Of a stretch of DNA of 64,000 nucleotides, positions 11,808 through 23,729 are shown one piece after another. Origin of the DNA: Heterodera schachtii (lineage: Eukaryota > Nematoda > Chromadorea > Rhabditida > Heteroderidae); NCBI GenBank assembly GCA_023374025.1, contig SIJG01000014.1:853077-917076 (forward strand), read 5' to 3'. The stretch's first letter is position 1. Each line of letters starts with the position of its first letter. The notes beneath the pieces are model-generated. The model worked only from the letters and a program-made list of their open reading frames with translations, ran no database searches and was not told where the DNA came from. Position numbers and translations under genes: made by a program.

Positions 11808-14800
11808 ATGGCACGGAGTGAAGCGAACGGTCACCGGCAAAAAAGGGAAAGTCCGCCGACTTACGACGATTGGATTGGCACAATTCGGCGGGAGGGCGGC
11901 CAATTGGCGTGGCTTTGGCTGAAGAGTTGCGCCGTACACAATTTGGGGAGGACGAAGCAGCAAATGGACGAAGCCGTTCTGTCATCAAAGAGAATTCGGG
12001 TGAAATCGGAAAAAAAGCGACTTTTTTGAACATTTCGCCAATGTTTTTCAAATTTTATTTGTTAGGACGCAATTCGAACTTTGGCCGCCCGGGGGGAAAC
12101 GGCCGACGCCGCCGTCCGAGCCGAAGCGCAGCAAATTCTGTCGACGATGGCACTCGACTTTCGCTTTCATTCCGCCGCACAGCCAATTGGCTACAGTTTG
12201 GCCACAGTTTTTGAAGTCATTCATTCATTGAGTCGATGATTGTGTTCTCACTTTTTGACTGTTCAGCGCATTTTCTCCCACATTTGGGTCAATTCGGCAC
12301 GGATGTGCCAAATCCGACAAATCTCAGCTGACCGATCAGTGCCCATCGTTTGGTTGCCCACTCATCGAAGTAGCACAAGAAGCTTTTGTCAAACTACCTC
12401 TCTCCCGCTTTCTCTCTCTGCTACTCTCTCCCCACACACACTCTCTCTCTCTCTTCTTCTACTTCCTCTCTCTTTACTTCCTTTCTCTCTCTCCTCTTCT
12501 CTCTCCACCACTCTCTCTCTCCCCCACTCTCTCTCTCTCCTACTTTCTCTCTCTAACCCCTTTCTATATCTCTCCTTCTCTCTCCCCCTTTCTCCGCCCC
12601 CACTTTCTCTCTCAACCTCCTCTTCCTGTTCCATTAGGCTATCTCGACTTTTTGCTTCTCTCTCTTCTCTCCTACCATTACCGTATCCAACTCCCGGCCA
12701 TTTGTGCTGCCGATGACTTCCGCGCCTCGCGCCTTCTCGGCGAGGCTTTGCGCCGTTGCGGCGCCTTTTTCATCCGTCGCTCTTTCAGAGAAGTGTTTAC
12801 TTAGTTCCATGGCTTTGTTTTGCTCTCAAATACTTTCTCTCCCTTTTATGATTTGCTCTATCTCTCCGTTTTTTCTGAATATGTCCAACAAATTCTCTCC
12901 CACGGCGACCGACCCATCGAATTTTTTATCGAAGTTTCGAATTTGTTTTTGGTCTCCTCTAAGCCAATTCCTTTGTCAGGGCCAACGCAGTCGGACGGCC
13001 AAAAGTGTTTTCCCGCGCGTTGGACTGCTCCAACTTGTCGTGGAACCATTCGTCAGAGCGCAACTGTACGACACGGTAGCGACGAGGCAATTAAGCTCAT
13101 TAAGGTCCACTTAAGATTTTGGTGCCCGTTACCATCGATTACGACCGAATTTTGGAGGAAAAACTCTTCGCCTGGGAATTGGTGGGCTTCTCAAAGCCCC
13201 GGGAGACCACAATGGGTCAGTGCAAACGGAGTGAACGGCTGCTTTATTCCTCCGATTTCCTTTAGGCCTTTTGCGTGCGCATTCGATTTTAAGTGACAAT
13301 TTTGGCGATATTCGCGTCACAGTTGGCGAGCCGATTTCCCTTCGCAAATATTTTTTCGATAAATTTGGCCATGGCTTCGACTTCCGATTGGAAATGGTGG
13401 GCCAAATGATTGCAATTGGAGATTAAATCACTCACTAATTTTTATGTGCAGAACAAATCAGATTCGGACGAGAGAGTTCGCGAAATGGTGCACAATTTGG
13501 CCTTGGAAATTGTCCATTTGCAAAATGCCAATGGCACTTTGACTCTTTGGCCTTTTGTTGCATTGGCAATTCTTCAAACTCTCAACGAATTCCCCTTAAA
13601 TTCGCCTTTTTCCTTCACTTTGCGCTCACTCAGAAACAAATCGGAAATATTTCTGCGTTTATTTGAAAAATGCTATACGAATCGAATTTGGAGAAGGGCG
13701 GAAGAGATTGAGGAGGAAATTCGGTAGGGAAAAAATAAATTTCAAATTAAATTTCAAATGCTTTTCCTTTTCCATTTGCTTTTTAATTTGTCGACTCTTT
13801 GTCCCCATTTGTTTCCGTTTTAGGCATTTTGTCCGTCTCCATCAATCCCATTTGTCTCTTTCTTCGTCCGGCGATTCTGTCCATTTGATTGACTTTTCTC
13901 CGGACACTCTTCCGCCGTTTTTGCTCAATTCCATCCTTTTAGCCAATCATTCCAATAATTTAGTCCACAAAATGGCGCCGTTTTGGTGGGGTTTAAACTT
14001 TTTTTTTGTTGGCCATTTGCTACTTTTTCAGTTTTGGTGCCATTGTCCGATTGTGCGCCGACGATCAATTCAATAATCATTATCAGTGCGCCGCTTAATT
14101 AGCTCATTAAGCTAATTGATCAATTAGTTTTCCTCTTTTCAGTTTTCTTCGCCGTCTTTTTGACCACGAATTTGTTTCCTTTCCCACTGAATCTTCCTCA
14201 ATTGATGAATTTTCTTCTACTGAATTGATGGACACTTCCGACCTTTGGCATTTGGCACAGATTTTGAAGGTTTAAATGAACGGCCATTTTGTACCGTACC
14301 ACCACTCGTACAGTACACCCAAATTACAATTGCTTATTATTTACTATTTTGATTTTATTTTATTTTATTATATTTTTCTTTTTCAGCCTTTTCTCATCGC
14401 TTATCACTTAATTTTCGCTTTCCTTCTCACCAACCGTTCAAATGACTTATTAACGAGTGCAGAATTAACTCGTCAAATTCAACGGGTAATTAATTAATTG
14501 TCGTACAAATTATTCTCCGATTTTTAATTTTTAGAAACTCATCGAAAGTGTGCGTCAAAATGTCACAATTCCCATGCAAATTGTTTCTTCGGACATTGTC
14601 AAAAATGTGTTGAATTCTTTAAAGGCATTTCGTATTGCCAATGTCCGTTTGTTTGTTCGTTTTTTCTCCTTTTTTCTCCCTTTTTTGTTCAGATGGACGA
14701 CAAAAGTCGGCTCCGTTTTGACTTTGTTGGGTTGGCCAATCTCTCCTCCCAATTGGCCCATTTTCTCATTTCTCTTCGGTGGTCTCCGCCCGAAACAGAA

Positions 14801-14821
14801 AAATTTAATGCTAAAATTTAA
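11808..14821 (+). CDS. GNPAT: dihydroxyacetone phosphate acyltransferase (GNPAT), peroxisomal ether-lipid enzyme
   Basis: Transfers an acyl chain to DHAP, the first step of ether lipid (plasmalogen) synthesis in peroxisomes. Exon 1 (11808-12000) ends AVLSSKRIR and joins DAIRTLAARGETADAAV. The acyltransferase block follows: THRSYLDFLLLSL (the H-X4-D catalytic motif, split by an intron), AADDFRASRLLGEALRRCGAFFIRR, then SVFSEYVQQIL, PIEFFIEGQRSRTAKS (the motif III region), LVPVTIDYDRILEE and GLLRAHSILSDNFG. The C-terminal half is less conserved and runs through several short exons to a stop at 14819-14821. The last residues are NAKI, which fits a peroxisomal targeting signal type 1 (the human enzyme ends AKL). 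C. elegans ACL-7 is the likely counterpart. The intron at about 12372-12637 contains a CT repeat. Confidence 0.9.
12394..12636. repeat. CT-rich microsatellite inside a GNPAT intron
   Basis: CTCTCTC/CCCCCACT-type pyrimidine repeats fill the intron between the codons for His-Arg and Ser-Tyr-Leu-Asp of the H-X4-D motif. They make it far longer than neighbouring introns of 45-70 bp. Confidence 0.85.
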
Positions 14822-14840
14822 AAATTTATTTATTTTTTAA

Positions 14841-15878
14841 TTAAATTTCGGATAAATAAATGTCTTTCTGTTGTGCTTTTGGTAGAAGTGCCTTTCTTAT
14901 TTCGTCTTCATTTTCTCTTTCTTCGTCCTCAAATTGCGAATTTCGCCTCGATGTTGTTTTATAAATTCTCTCCGCATTTAAATGACTTTTTGGCGCCGAT
15001 TTTAAAATGCCGCGAGACAATTTCAAAGGCGGGGAACTCGAAGGCATTTTGGGAAAGCCAAACGTATCGCCAGTGATTTGTTCGGATTGGCCATCGGTCA
15101 CTTCCGCCGATGATTGGCCATGGCATTTTCCGATTGCGTTTTTAATGCCTGAAATTAATTATCAAATGGAATAAATATAAACCCCAATAAATATTGGTAA
15201 TTAATAATAATCAGAATTTGAACGGGACCGAGGGACTTGATCATTGGTCGGGATTCCTCGTCTCTAATTTATATCTCTTTTAAATAAAGGTGCTTCACCC
15301 TTTTTTCGTTTTTCCAATTCCATAAATTTTTGTTCATTTTCGTCCCCTCTCAAAATTCGCCTCCGTCTTCCGATTTCGCGCATTCCTTCAGCAATTTTAA
15401 TGATCAGAAAAAATGCCACTGACCATATGAGAAAAGCAAGCAAAAGCAAAAGGAAAAGCCAAACGAAATGGGACGGAAACTGAAAATGGCAAAAGATTGG
15501 GGGAAAATGGCAAAAGATTGGGGGAAAAAGAAATGGGGGGGGGGGTAAAAAAGAATTAATTTCGATGACAAAAAACGCATTCGAAAAATGCAAATGAAAA
15601 CGATTGATTGATAAGTCTGTTTTTTCTGTGCTCCTTTTGGCTTTTCTCACCTTTCCAATTGTGTCGATGAAACTGTGCCGAATGTTCGTCACTTCGTTTC
15701 GAATTCCGTTCAGTGCCGCGTCGACTTCGTTCAGCGGCGAATTCACCGCTCCCGTCGCATTTTCTATCGCTCTGTGCCATTTGTAAATTGTCCGGTGCAT
15801 TTCGCGCAACGCTTTTCGAATGTCCTCAATTTGAGCATCGACGGAGGGAGGCCGAGGATAAGCGATTAAAGCGATCAT
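14841..15878 (-). CDS. single-pass membrane protein of unknown function
   Basis: Three exons in phase: 15878-15651, 15479-15299 and 15148-14841, giving 238 residues. Residues 1-76 include an amphipathic, helix-prone stretch (IEDIRKALREMHRTIYKW; EVDAALNGIRNEVTNIRHSF). A transmembrane segment follows (FVWLFLLLLLAFLIWSVAFFL), then a basic stop-transfer run (REIGRRRRIL) and a polar, charged tail with SRRNSQFEDEERENEDE. The two introns have ordinary GT-AG ends. It is convergent with GNPAT: the two stop codons are only about 20 bp apart. I do not recognise a family. An additional 5' exon is possible because the frame is open upstream of the first Met back to an AG. Confidence 0.55.
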
Positions 15879-18548
15879 TTTGTGTAAAATCTATTGAAAA
15901 GAAAAAGCCAAAATTGGGGGAGGGGGAAATTGGCCAATTGGGAAAAGCCAAATGGGAGAAAGATGAAGCAAAGCAAAAAGCAAAAGAAAATGGGCGATTA
16001 GCGGAGAGAAAAGGGCGATCAAGCAAAACTTATCATTTAAACAAATATTAACGGACTGATTGGCCCTTTCAGCTAATCCGTTAATACTTGCGATAATTTG
16101 AGCGAAAAGCCACAAAATGATGGGGAACAAAGAAGGGAAGGGGGAGGAAAAAAAGAGAGGAAAATCGGAAGAAAAGCAGCAGCAATTGATTGGGAAGAGG
16201 GCAAACAGTGAAAGGGGGGGGGGTCGAGAATCGCGGGCGAGAGCCATTTGATGGGGTGGCTGAATTGTCTGGCCGATGAGGGGGAGAAGGGGGGGGGGAG
16301 GGGGGGGGGGGGGAATGGGGTAAGGGGCAGAGGTCGCGCTACCAATCGCATGGTAATAAAAGGAATTTAATTGAATGAGGGGAGAGATTAGTGGTGGATA
16401 ATTAGGCATTTGAATGGTTTTTAATTGTTTTTATCATTTAACGCATTTCTTTGCTTCTTTTATTGTCCCTAATTGTCCCATTTTGCTAATTTGGCTTCTT
16501 AATTGAAAAACACCAAAAGTCATTCACTTTTCTCCCCCCCCCCCTTTTTTAATTAATCCCTCCCCCCGGGCATCAGTTTCCTTTCCCCTTAATTTGTTCT
16601 TTCCCTCCCTTTATCCGTCTCATTTTCCTTTTTCAGCTTTTGCCCCAATTGTCTCAATGGATTTGAGAATTGTCCCCCAAGGCAATATGAGGCGATGATG
16701 AGCATAATAATTATCGCCACCGGCAGCAGAAGAATTTGTTGCCGCGCCGCCAGCAAATGGCGGGCGGTGCCACGGCGGCGCAGACGGACGAATGACCAAT
16801 GGACGAAGAAAATGGCAAATGCCAATGGCTGCCAGTGTTATAATTTCCTTATTTCATTTATTTCACATGTCAATCAATCAGAAAATGGTGCTTAATGACA
16901 GAGTTTCCCCTCATTTGGCTATTTGTCCCTAATACTCCCTAATTTGTGCCATTCCCCCCCCCCCCTCTTTCCCTCCCGTCCAATTTCCAATTTGTGTGTT
17001 TGCCATCACCACGGCACTTGGCACACTTTCTGAGGCCATTTGCCCCTTCTTCCGCCCACTGGTCATCTAATCTCTTTGCTTAAAAACGAACAATTGGCCG
17101 TTGATTGTCAAATGGAAAAGGAAAGGGCGGCGGAGGGCGGGAGAAGTCGCCGGGGGGCGAATGTTTAGGGGGCAAAGTTAACGCAATTTGGCCTCAGGCA
17201 GTGGCGAAAACGGCATCCATGTGGAGAAAGAGCGGAATCGAGCGTAGGGGGGGGGGAGGAGGGGGGGGGGAAGGAGGGGCGGTGGGAATCCAATTTGCTG
17301 CCCTTCTCTGCTGGCGCATAATCCCTTCCTCCCCCTTCGGCTTCTTCATCAAATGCTTTTCTTCCCTTTCCTTCAAATTTTTTACATTTACAGCATTGCG
17401 CACATAAATAAAATCCCAAATAATCGCTGTACTATTTTTATCTTGGCTAATTCCCATTTCGAAATCCCAAACTAATTTGTGTCCTCCCCGTCGCTTCGCT
17501 GTCCCCTGCGGTCAATCCCCGAAATCCGTCCTCCCTTCTCCGCTTTGGCTTTTACACTTTCGCTTTTCCTCCTTCCCTTTATTCTCCCCTCCCCGTAACC
17601 ACAGCTCATATCACAAAAATTGACGTTGACACCTGCTACTGCTTCTGCTGCTGCTGCTTTTTCTGCTCGTGGCATTGCGATGGAAAGGTAAAAAAAAGTC
17701 AGTCGAATTGCGGCGGAGTGAGTGAGTGAATTGGATGGGTTGGGCTTGGCTTGGGCTTGGCTGAGTTTTGGTCAGTCCCCCCTTTGCCCCCCCCCCACTT
17801 CGCTTTTCATTTTCAACAAAAACAACGGAAATGGCCTTCTGCTGCTCCTCTGTCTCTCTCAAAAACATATTTATAAGCTAAGACTTTTCGCTTTTCATTT
17901 TCGGGACGCATAAAATTTGATTGGGAAGAGAAAAGCCTTTCAATTTATGCTGTCCATCCCTTTCCCGCAATCCCTTCAAATTGCTTTAAATGAGAAGCTT
18001 TGAGGGTGCGATAGGCGTCGCATTGGCCATGCCCTCCGGCGGTGCCGTCCATTCCATCGCTTTCCCACGGCTATCGCTCCTCGAGAAGTGCCAAAGGAAT
18101 GAGAAAATGTGTGGCTGCCTTACCTTATTTAATTAGGTTATTTAGCACCCAATTAGACCAATTTATCTGTTGAATTATTTTCGAGATTTCCGTTGGGCTT
18201 TCCGTGGCTTTGCTAATGCAAAATTCTTATGGGTAATTGCCTATCAATGCCACACTTCCGTTTTAAATTGGCCATACTCTTTGTCCACAAAAGGACCAAT
18301 TGGGTGAAAATGAGTGAGAAGGGGGGGGGGGGGGAAGGGCTGAATTATTTATGCGCTTTTCCTCCTCCGTCTTCGCCAATTCATTCTGTTTTCATTTTTG
18401 TCCACAATTGTTTTGCTTTAATTTCTCAGTTTTTCAAATTAATTCGTTAAAATGTCACGCGTTTTAAAATTTAATTTTCAAATTCTTTGTTTTTTCAGCT
18501 TTTCCCCCATTTTTATGTCTTTTTTCCGCTGCTTGCCCATTTTCCAAA
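15879..18548. other. intergenic, with homopolymer G and C runs
   Basis: Apart from the doubtful exon at 16589-16825, I see no gene. The stretch has long G or C runs (16214-16225, 16279-16312, 16538-16547, 17249-17269, 18318-18332) and a CTG-rich patch near 17637-17668. The upstream control region of the LRR gene should lie toward its right end. Confidence 0.5.
16589..16825 (-). CDS. possible exon or small membrane protein, uncertain
   Basis: A 78-codon frame with a basic stretch (VRLRRRGTARHLLAARQQ) followed by a transmembrane-like segment (PVAIIIMLIIASYCLGGQF) and a charged end. It could be an exon of the neighbouring minus-strand membrane protein, but I found no splice pair that links them. 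It could also be chance. Confidence 0.25.
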   Translation of the reverse strand: MAFAIFFVHWSFVRLRRRGTARHLLAARQQILLLPVAIIIMLIIASYCLGGQFSNPLRQLGQKLKKENETDKGRERTN

Positions 18549-21500
18549 ATGTTCCCAAAATGCCATAACTCTTTGCCATCGATGCCATTCCGTCTCTCCC
18601 CAATGCCATTGCCATTGCCTTTGCCGGTGCTTCCTCTGTTTGTGCTGCTCACTTTGCTCCGTGTTCCCCTCCTTTTGCTTCTCCTCCCCCCTTTGGTGCC
18701 CTCCTCTCCCTCCGTTTCTCCGCCGTCCCACCAATTTCATCAGCAAATTCGCATTTGTCCCCTCAAATGCCAATGTTCGCAGGGTACGCTTTGTTTTGAC
18801 CGATCACTTTCCCTCTGACTTCCGATCACTGATCAGATGGCTCTTCCATCGCCTGCAGCGATTTAAGCCGTGCCGATTTGCGCCACCTCTTCGGTTCAGG
18901 CACTTCTCTATCTTTTATCCACCTTTCTCAATTTTTTTCATTTGTTTCTCTTTTCGGTGGCACTCCCTCCGGCCAACAATTCGCCTCGACTTTGCTCAAT
19001 CTGAGCATTGTCCGCAGCCAATTGGACTCTTTGGACATTTTGCCGCCAATGGAACGCTTAATGCGGTTGGATTTGCGCGAAAATAAATTGGAGAAAGTGG
19101 AGACATTGCGGGTAGAGAAAAGGTGAGCAGAGGAGATCATTTTGGCATTTTACGAAATGGGGAGGGGATTCACCTTAAACTCCAGTCAAACGATGGCAAT
19201 TAAAGCAAATTATGCCAAAATTTGGAAATTTTATGTATCTTTTTCGTTAACGATCTTTTGCTTCCACCTTCATTTTAGCTTTTTCTCATTCGCCGATCGT
19301 CGAATGACTTCTCATTTTATGCCCGCTTTTCCCGCATTGATTTTTGTCGACCTCAGCCAAAATTTAATTACGGTAACTTTGGATGTTTAAACTCCGATCA
19401 CTCTTCTCTCTCAGAGTATTTCCCGGCACAGTTTCATTGCCTTTCCGAATGCCGAAGAAATTCGTCTGACCGCAAATCGCATCGTTAGCGTCGAATGGGA
19501 GGCCTTTCGACTGTTTCGCCTGCGGCGCCTTTCCCTCAGCGCTAATTGCCTTTTGGTTGGCTTTTCCCTTCTCCCTAATCATTTCGCCGTTCTTTGCCTT
19601 TTTTAGACTATAAGTGAACACATTCTGCGCTTCAGTCCGGCAATTGAAGAATTGGACCTTAGCCATAATCATTTGGCCTCAGCTCAGGTCACAAAATCAC
19701 CAATCTATGGGTTAATTATCCAAACCAAAATTAACAATAATTGACTAATTAATTATTCGCTTATCCACCAAAATATCTTTGGCTCATTAGTGAGTGATTC
19801 ACCCTTCTCAAAGTGATCAGAGTCTGATTTTGTCCTTCCTTTCTCTGCTCAGTCCCCCCCCCCCCCCCTCAGAGTTCGTCTTTTTTCGCTGCCCAACATC
19901 TCCGTCTTCTGAATTTGTCTCATAATCGACTCCACAAATTCGACTATGACTCATTTTCTCCACTTTTCCAAGTAATTAAATTATTCAGTTATTTTTTAAA
20001 ATTAAGTTTAGTTGGAATCTCTCGACCTTTCCTGGAATAATTTCACCGCAACTCCGCCGGACATCCGCCAATTTGTGGCCCTGCGAATGCTAAATTTCAG
20101 CGGAAATCCCATCGAGAAAATTGCCGAAGGGGAATTGGCCCAGCCAATGCTTCAGGCAATAAAAATACATTAGCCAATTAATCCGCTTCACTTTTCGCCT
20201 AAAGACGCTTCAAATTTGCGACTGTCATTTTCTGCGTTTGGTCGAAAGGCGGGCGTTCGCCGCATTGCCAAATTTACAATTCCTCCGATTGGCCAACAAT
20301 CCAAAGCTCCAATTTGTGTCCCCGGGCGCCTTCTCCAACAACTCACTTCTTTTTGAGTCAGTCCTTTCCCCCGTCCTCGGACCACTGATCAGTATTGTCC
20401 AATTACCCTCTAATGCCTTCTCTGATCAATTCTTTCTCTCGATCACTGATCAATATGTTCCAATTGCTCCTACAATTCCGATCAGTCCTTTCATCCTTCC
20501 CTATCACTGATCAGTCTCTTCTCTCTCAATAATTACTCTTTAGGGTCGACTTCTCCAACAATTCGCTGTTCACCCTCTCGCCCAACCTTTTGCTTCTCCC
20601 TGTCCGTCTCCATCTCAGTTCCAATCCCTTTTTCTGCGGTTGCGTTTCTGCTTGGATGCCAAATATTTTCCAAAAAATAACTGACCTTAATGAGGCTATT
20701 TGCGTGTCATCAGCTGAGGGGGAAAATCAGCGGCGAATTTCAATGGCAAAAATTGCTGAGGGACAAAACATTGGCCAAAGAACGGGGGAGTGTCCGCGCG
20801 AGCCGATTTTGCCGATGGGCAAAGAATTTAGAGCAAAAGTTGGCCAGTTTTTTTCGTTGTATTGTGCGCCGAGAATGGACAGAGACGGCGGAAAAGGAGG
20901 AGACGGAGAAGGAAAAGAGGGAGGGACTGAATGGACAATGCCAAATGGGACGAAACTGATCGGAGATGAGCAGAGACAGCACGGAAGTGATCAAAAGGAG
21001 ACGAAGGACGAAAGTGCCAAAAATGGGGCAGCAGCAACGAACGCGTCCTCTGCTGGAGACGTAAAACCGACTGATCGGCCCAAATGGAAGTCCCTTTTAG
21101 CCGATCGAAGTCCGTCCGTCATCCCCTCCCACTGATCAGTCTGCCGATCTCCGCCGTCGTGTCCAATTGCGCAGTCCGCCGGTGTTTTCTTCGCCCCTTT
21201 TCGACTCGCCTTTTCTTGGCTCTGTCCATCCGTCGCTCTTTCAACTGAAGGTCGTTTCTGAGCACTCAAACTCGTCAAAATTATTATTTTTTTTTTGTCC
21301 ACACTTTCAGCTTAATCGTCCATCCCCATCGGTGCCAATTTCGACGAATGATGCCCAAATGCCACGGCAAAAGTCAAGGATTCAAGCGGACGGAGAGCAA
21401 CTTCGGTTTGAAGTGTTGGTCTCAGAAGTGCGTTTAGTTTTTGACAATTTCGGGGACTGGGATTGATATTAATTAGGCCAACAATAATCATTGGCCAATT

Positions 21501-22558
21501 AGCCCATCAAATCATTTGGACTGTTTGATGGACATTTTTGAGGATTCCGGCAATTACACGTGCCGCGTGAATGGTGCTGTGGTTGTGCTTCGGCTACTCG
21601 TTGAAAAGCCCGTCATTGAGCTCAGTGCCGTTGAAATTGGCTCTCATTACGTGGCTTTGGCTTGGAATGACTCTTTGAAGGTCTTTTCTTCCCATTGCTA
21701 TTGCTTTTCTTCATTTTCCACCTTTGTCATTAGATTCGAGCTGCTGAGCGAGTCCATTTGTCGTTGGAAGTGCGCGATGCGATCACCCAACAGAGACGGA
21801 CCATCCAATTGTCGCTGCACAATCCCTGGCGCAGTTACAACGTCGTCCGTCTCCGTCCCCTCACCGTCTGTTCTTTTTCTTCCCAGTTTTTTTTCTGCCC
21901 TCCCAATGTCTCTCCAATGAGTGTATTATTTCAGAATTACACTTTCTGTCTGGAGTACCATCTCGTCCACTTTCCACTTCATTTGGCTGATTCGTCCTCA
22001 TCCATTTTCAAAACTTGCATCGACGTCCAAACGGAAGAACCGCTCGGCTTTTGGACTTCGCTAAGTCCGATTTCAATTGGCATTCTTTTGGCGTTCTGTT
22101 TCTGTCTGAGTGCCCTCCTCTGTTTCCGCGCTTTGTACCTCCGATTTTACATTTGGCACGAGGCGAAGCTGCGGTGACTCACTTTCTCCTTTTTCGGATT
22201 AATTTTCTCGGCTTTTTTCAGTGCGAGAATGAACCAAAGCATGAGTGGGCAAAGCTTCTTGTCCCGCTCGTCCTCCCTGCACCACTCCGTCCAACAGCAG
22301 CTTAACAGTGCCCAAAGTGCCAATGCCATCGCCACTCGTCCGTCCGCTTCTTCTTCCTCCTCAAATTTCACCTCCATTTGGGAAGAACGGAGTTCGCCAG
22401 CCCAATGTCTTCAAACACCGGGAAACGAGAAAAGAGTAAAAAAGAAACGAAAGGACAAAACGACGGCACTTCGGCTGGGGGCGAAGAAATCGGCGGACGA
22501 CGACGCCCGAGGGGACGGAGAAGGGATGGGCGTGGCGGAAAGCATCGTCCTTTGCTGA
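18549..22558 (+). CDS. leucine-rich repeat, immunoglobulin and FN3-like transmembrane protein
   Basis: Multi-exon. The start at 18549 gives a long hydrophobic leader rich in Leu/Pro, then CPLKCQC, the N-terminal LRR cap. At least ten LRRs follow across short exons, for example LMRLDLRENKLEKVETL, FVDLSQNLIT, RLSLSANCLL, IEELDLSHNHLASAQ, LRLLNLSHNRLHKF, LESLDLSWNNF and FLRLANNPKLQFV. A C-terminal cap has FFCGCVSAW. An Ig domain is shown by WTMPNGTKL and EDSGNYTCRVNG. An FN3-like stretch ends in NYTFCLEYHLV. The membrane segment is PISIGILLAFCFCLSALLCF, and the cytoplasmic tail is Ser/Gln-rich then Lys-rich. Such proteins act in cell adhesion and neuron or muscle patterning; the nematode IGLR group is the closest I can suggest. 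Stop at 22558. One acceptor uses a pure C-run. Confidence 0.8.
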
Positions 22559-22737
22559 GGGGGGGGGGGCATTTGCCAGGGCAATTCGGGTAGCCCAAAA
22601 TACGGCCATTTTTTGGTTTGCATTGGCAAATAAACGAACGAAACATTCATTAAATGTGCATTATTATTTGATTACAAAATAAAACATATATAAAATATAA
22701 TTGAAAGAATAATTAAAATTTATTAAATTCTCATTTT

Positions 22738-23720
22738 TCATCGGTCGGGAGAATAAAAGGCATTGGAAGAGCAATTAAAAGTGCCAAAAGGGGCGGAAGG
22801 AGTGAAAATGGACGGAGGGATCGCGTGGCCGGGAATGGCATGGGTCACGGAGTGCCACGAGGAAAAGGGGGTCGAATCAGGCACACATATAGGGAAATCA
22901 GCAACGGTGTGGCGCGGAAGTGCAGCAGTTGGAAAAGGAATCGAATTGCACGGGTTGTTAAGTTGGCACAATTCGAAGGGTTTTAACGGTGCGGAGGAAA
23001 TGCCAAACGATCGGCCGAAGGGGCACACTGAAATGGGAGGTAAGGGCACAATTAATGATGGCACCACACCCATTTCCATTGACACCCATTGATTTTGCTC
23101 TTCGTTTAATTTTTTACCTGCTGTTGTCCCTCCCCAATTCGTTGCCCTTTCGTCCTCTGCCATTGTTTCTGCCGTCCCTTTTCGTTCTTCTTTTGGCATT
23201 TCTTTCGGTCCCTCCGCCGCCGTTTCGCATGCCTTTGCCAATGTGTCCAAGTCGAATTTGTACGTGTACCTTTTGCCGTGCACTTTGCTCATGAACTGTT
23301 TGTCATAGTAATAGCGCAGTGCGCGACTCAACTTGTCGTAATTCATGTTCGGCTTGCTGAAACGGCGGGTGATTAAGCCGAATCCGTAAAGCCCAACTGA
23401 TCAACAACCAATCACATTAATTGCTCTCCCTTTTGTTTGCTGATTTTTTCTCTTTTCGCCTTACCTTTTGCGTTCTCCCCACTTTTTGGCCACTTCGTCC
23501 GGCTTCAACAGTTTGAACTCTCCTCAAAATGTTTTCCCATTTCCTTCGTTTTTTTTTTGCTAAATTACCTTTTGTGCCTTCCCACGTAATGCACGAATCG
23601 CCCGTTGAGAGCAATTCCAAAAGGAATTGCCACAATTGAATTTGTCCATTGTCTGCCAATGGGAAGGGATTCACTGCCCTAATTAATTCATTAATCGTCC
23701 CTAATTGCTCTCGTGCCGTG
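22738..23720 (-). CDS. ETS-domain transcription factor, ERG/FLI (AST-1) type, 5' part unresolved
   Basis: Three exons carry the DNA-binding domain: about 23720-23568, 23522-23465 and 23356-22738. In order they give [41 protein letters not shown], then [20 protein letters not shown] and [20 protein letters not shown]. The recognition helix residues RALRYYYDK are intact. [29 protein letters not shown] sequence is shared by ERG/FLI relatives, and C. elegans AST-1 is the natural comparison. The C-terminal 120 residues are Pro/Ser-rich with no recognised motif and end at 22738. The frame is open into the region around 23700, where an acceptor (GGGAAAG) is likely, so further 5' exons exist that I could not place. 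Confidence 0.85.
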
Positions 23721-23729
23721 CCATCTTTC

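Noticed and set aside
17637..17668. CTG-rich patch as a coding triplet repeat
   Set aside because: Too short and not within any supported exon.
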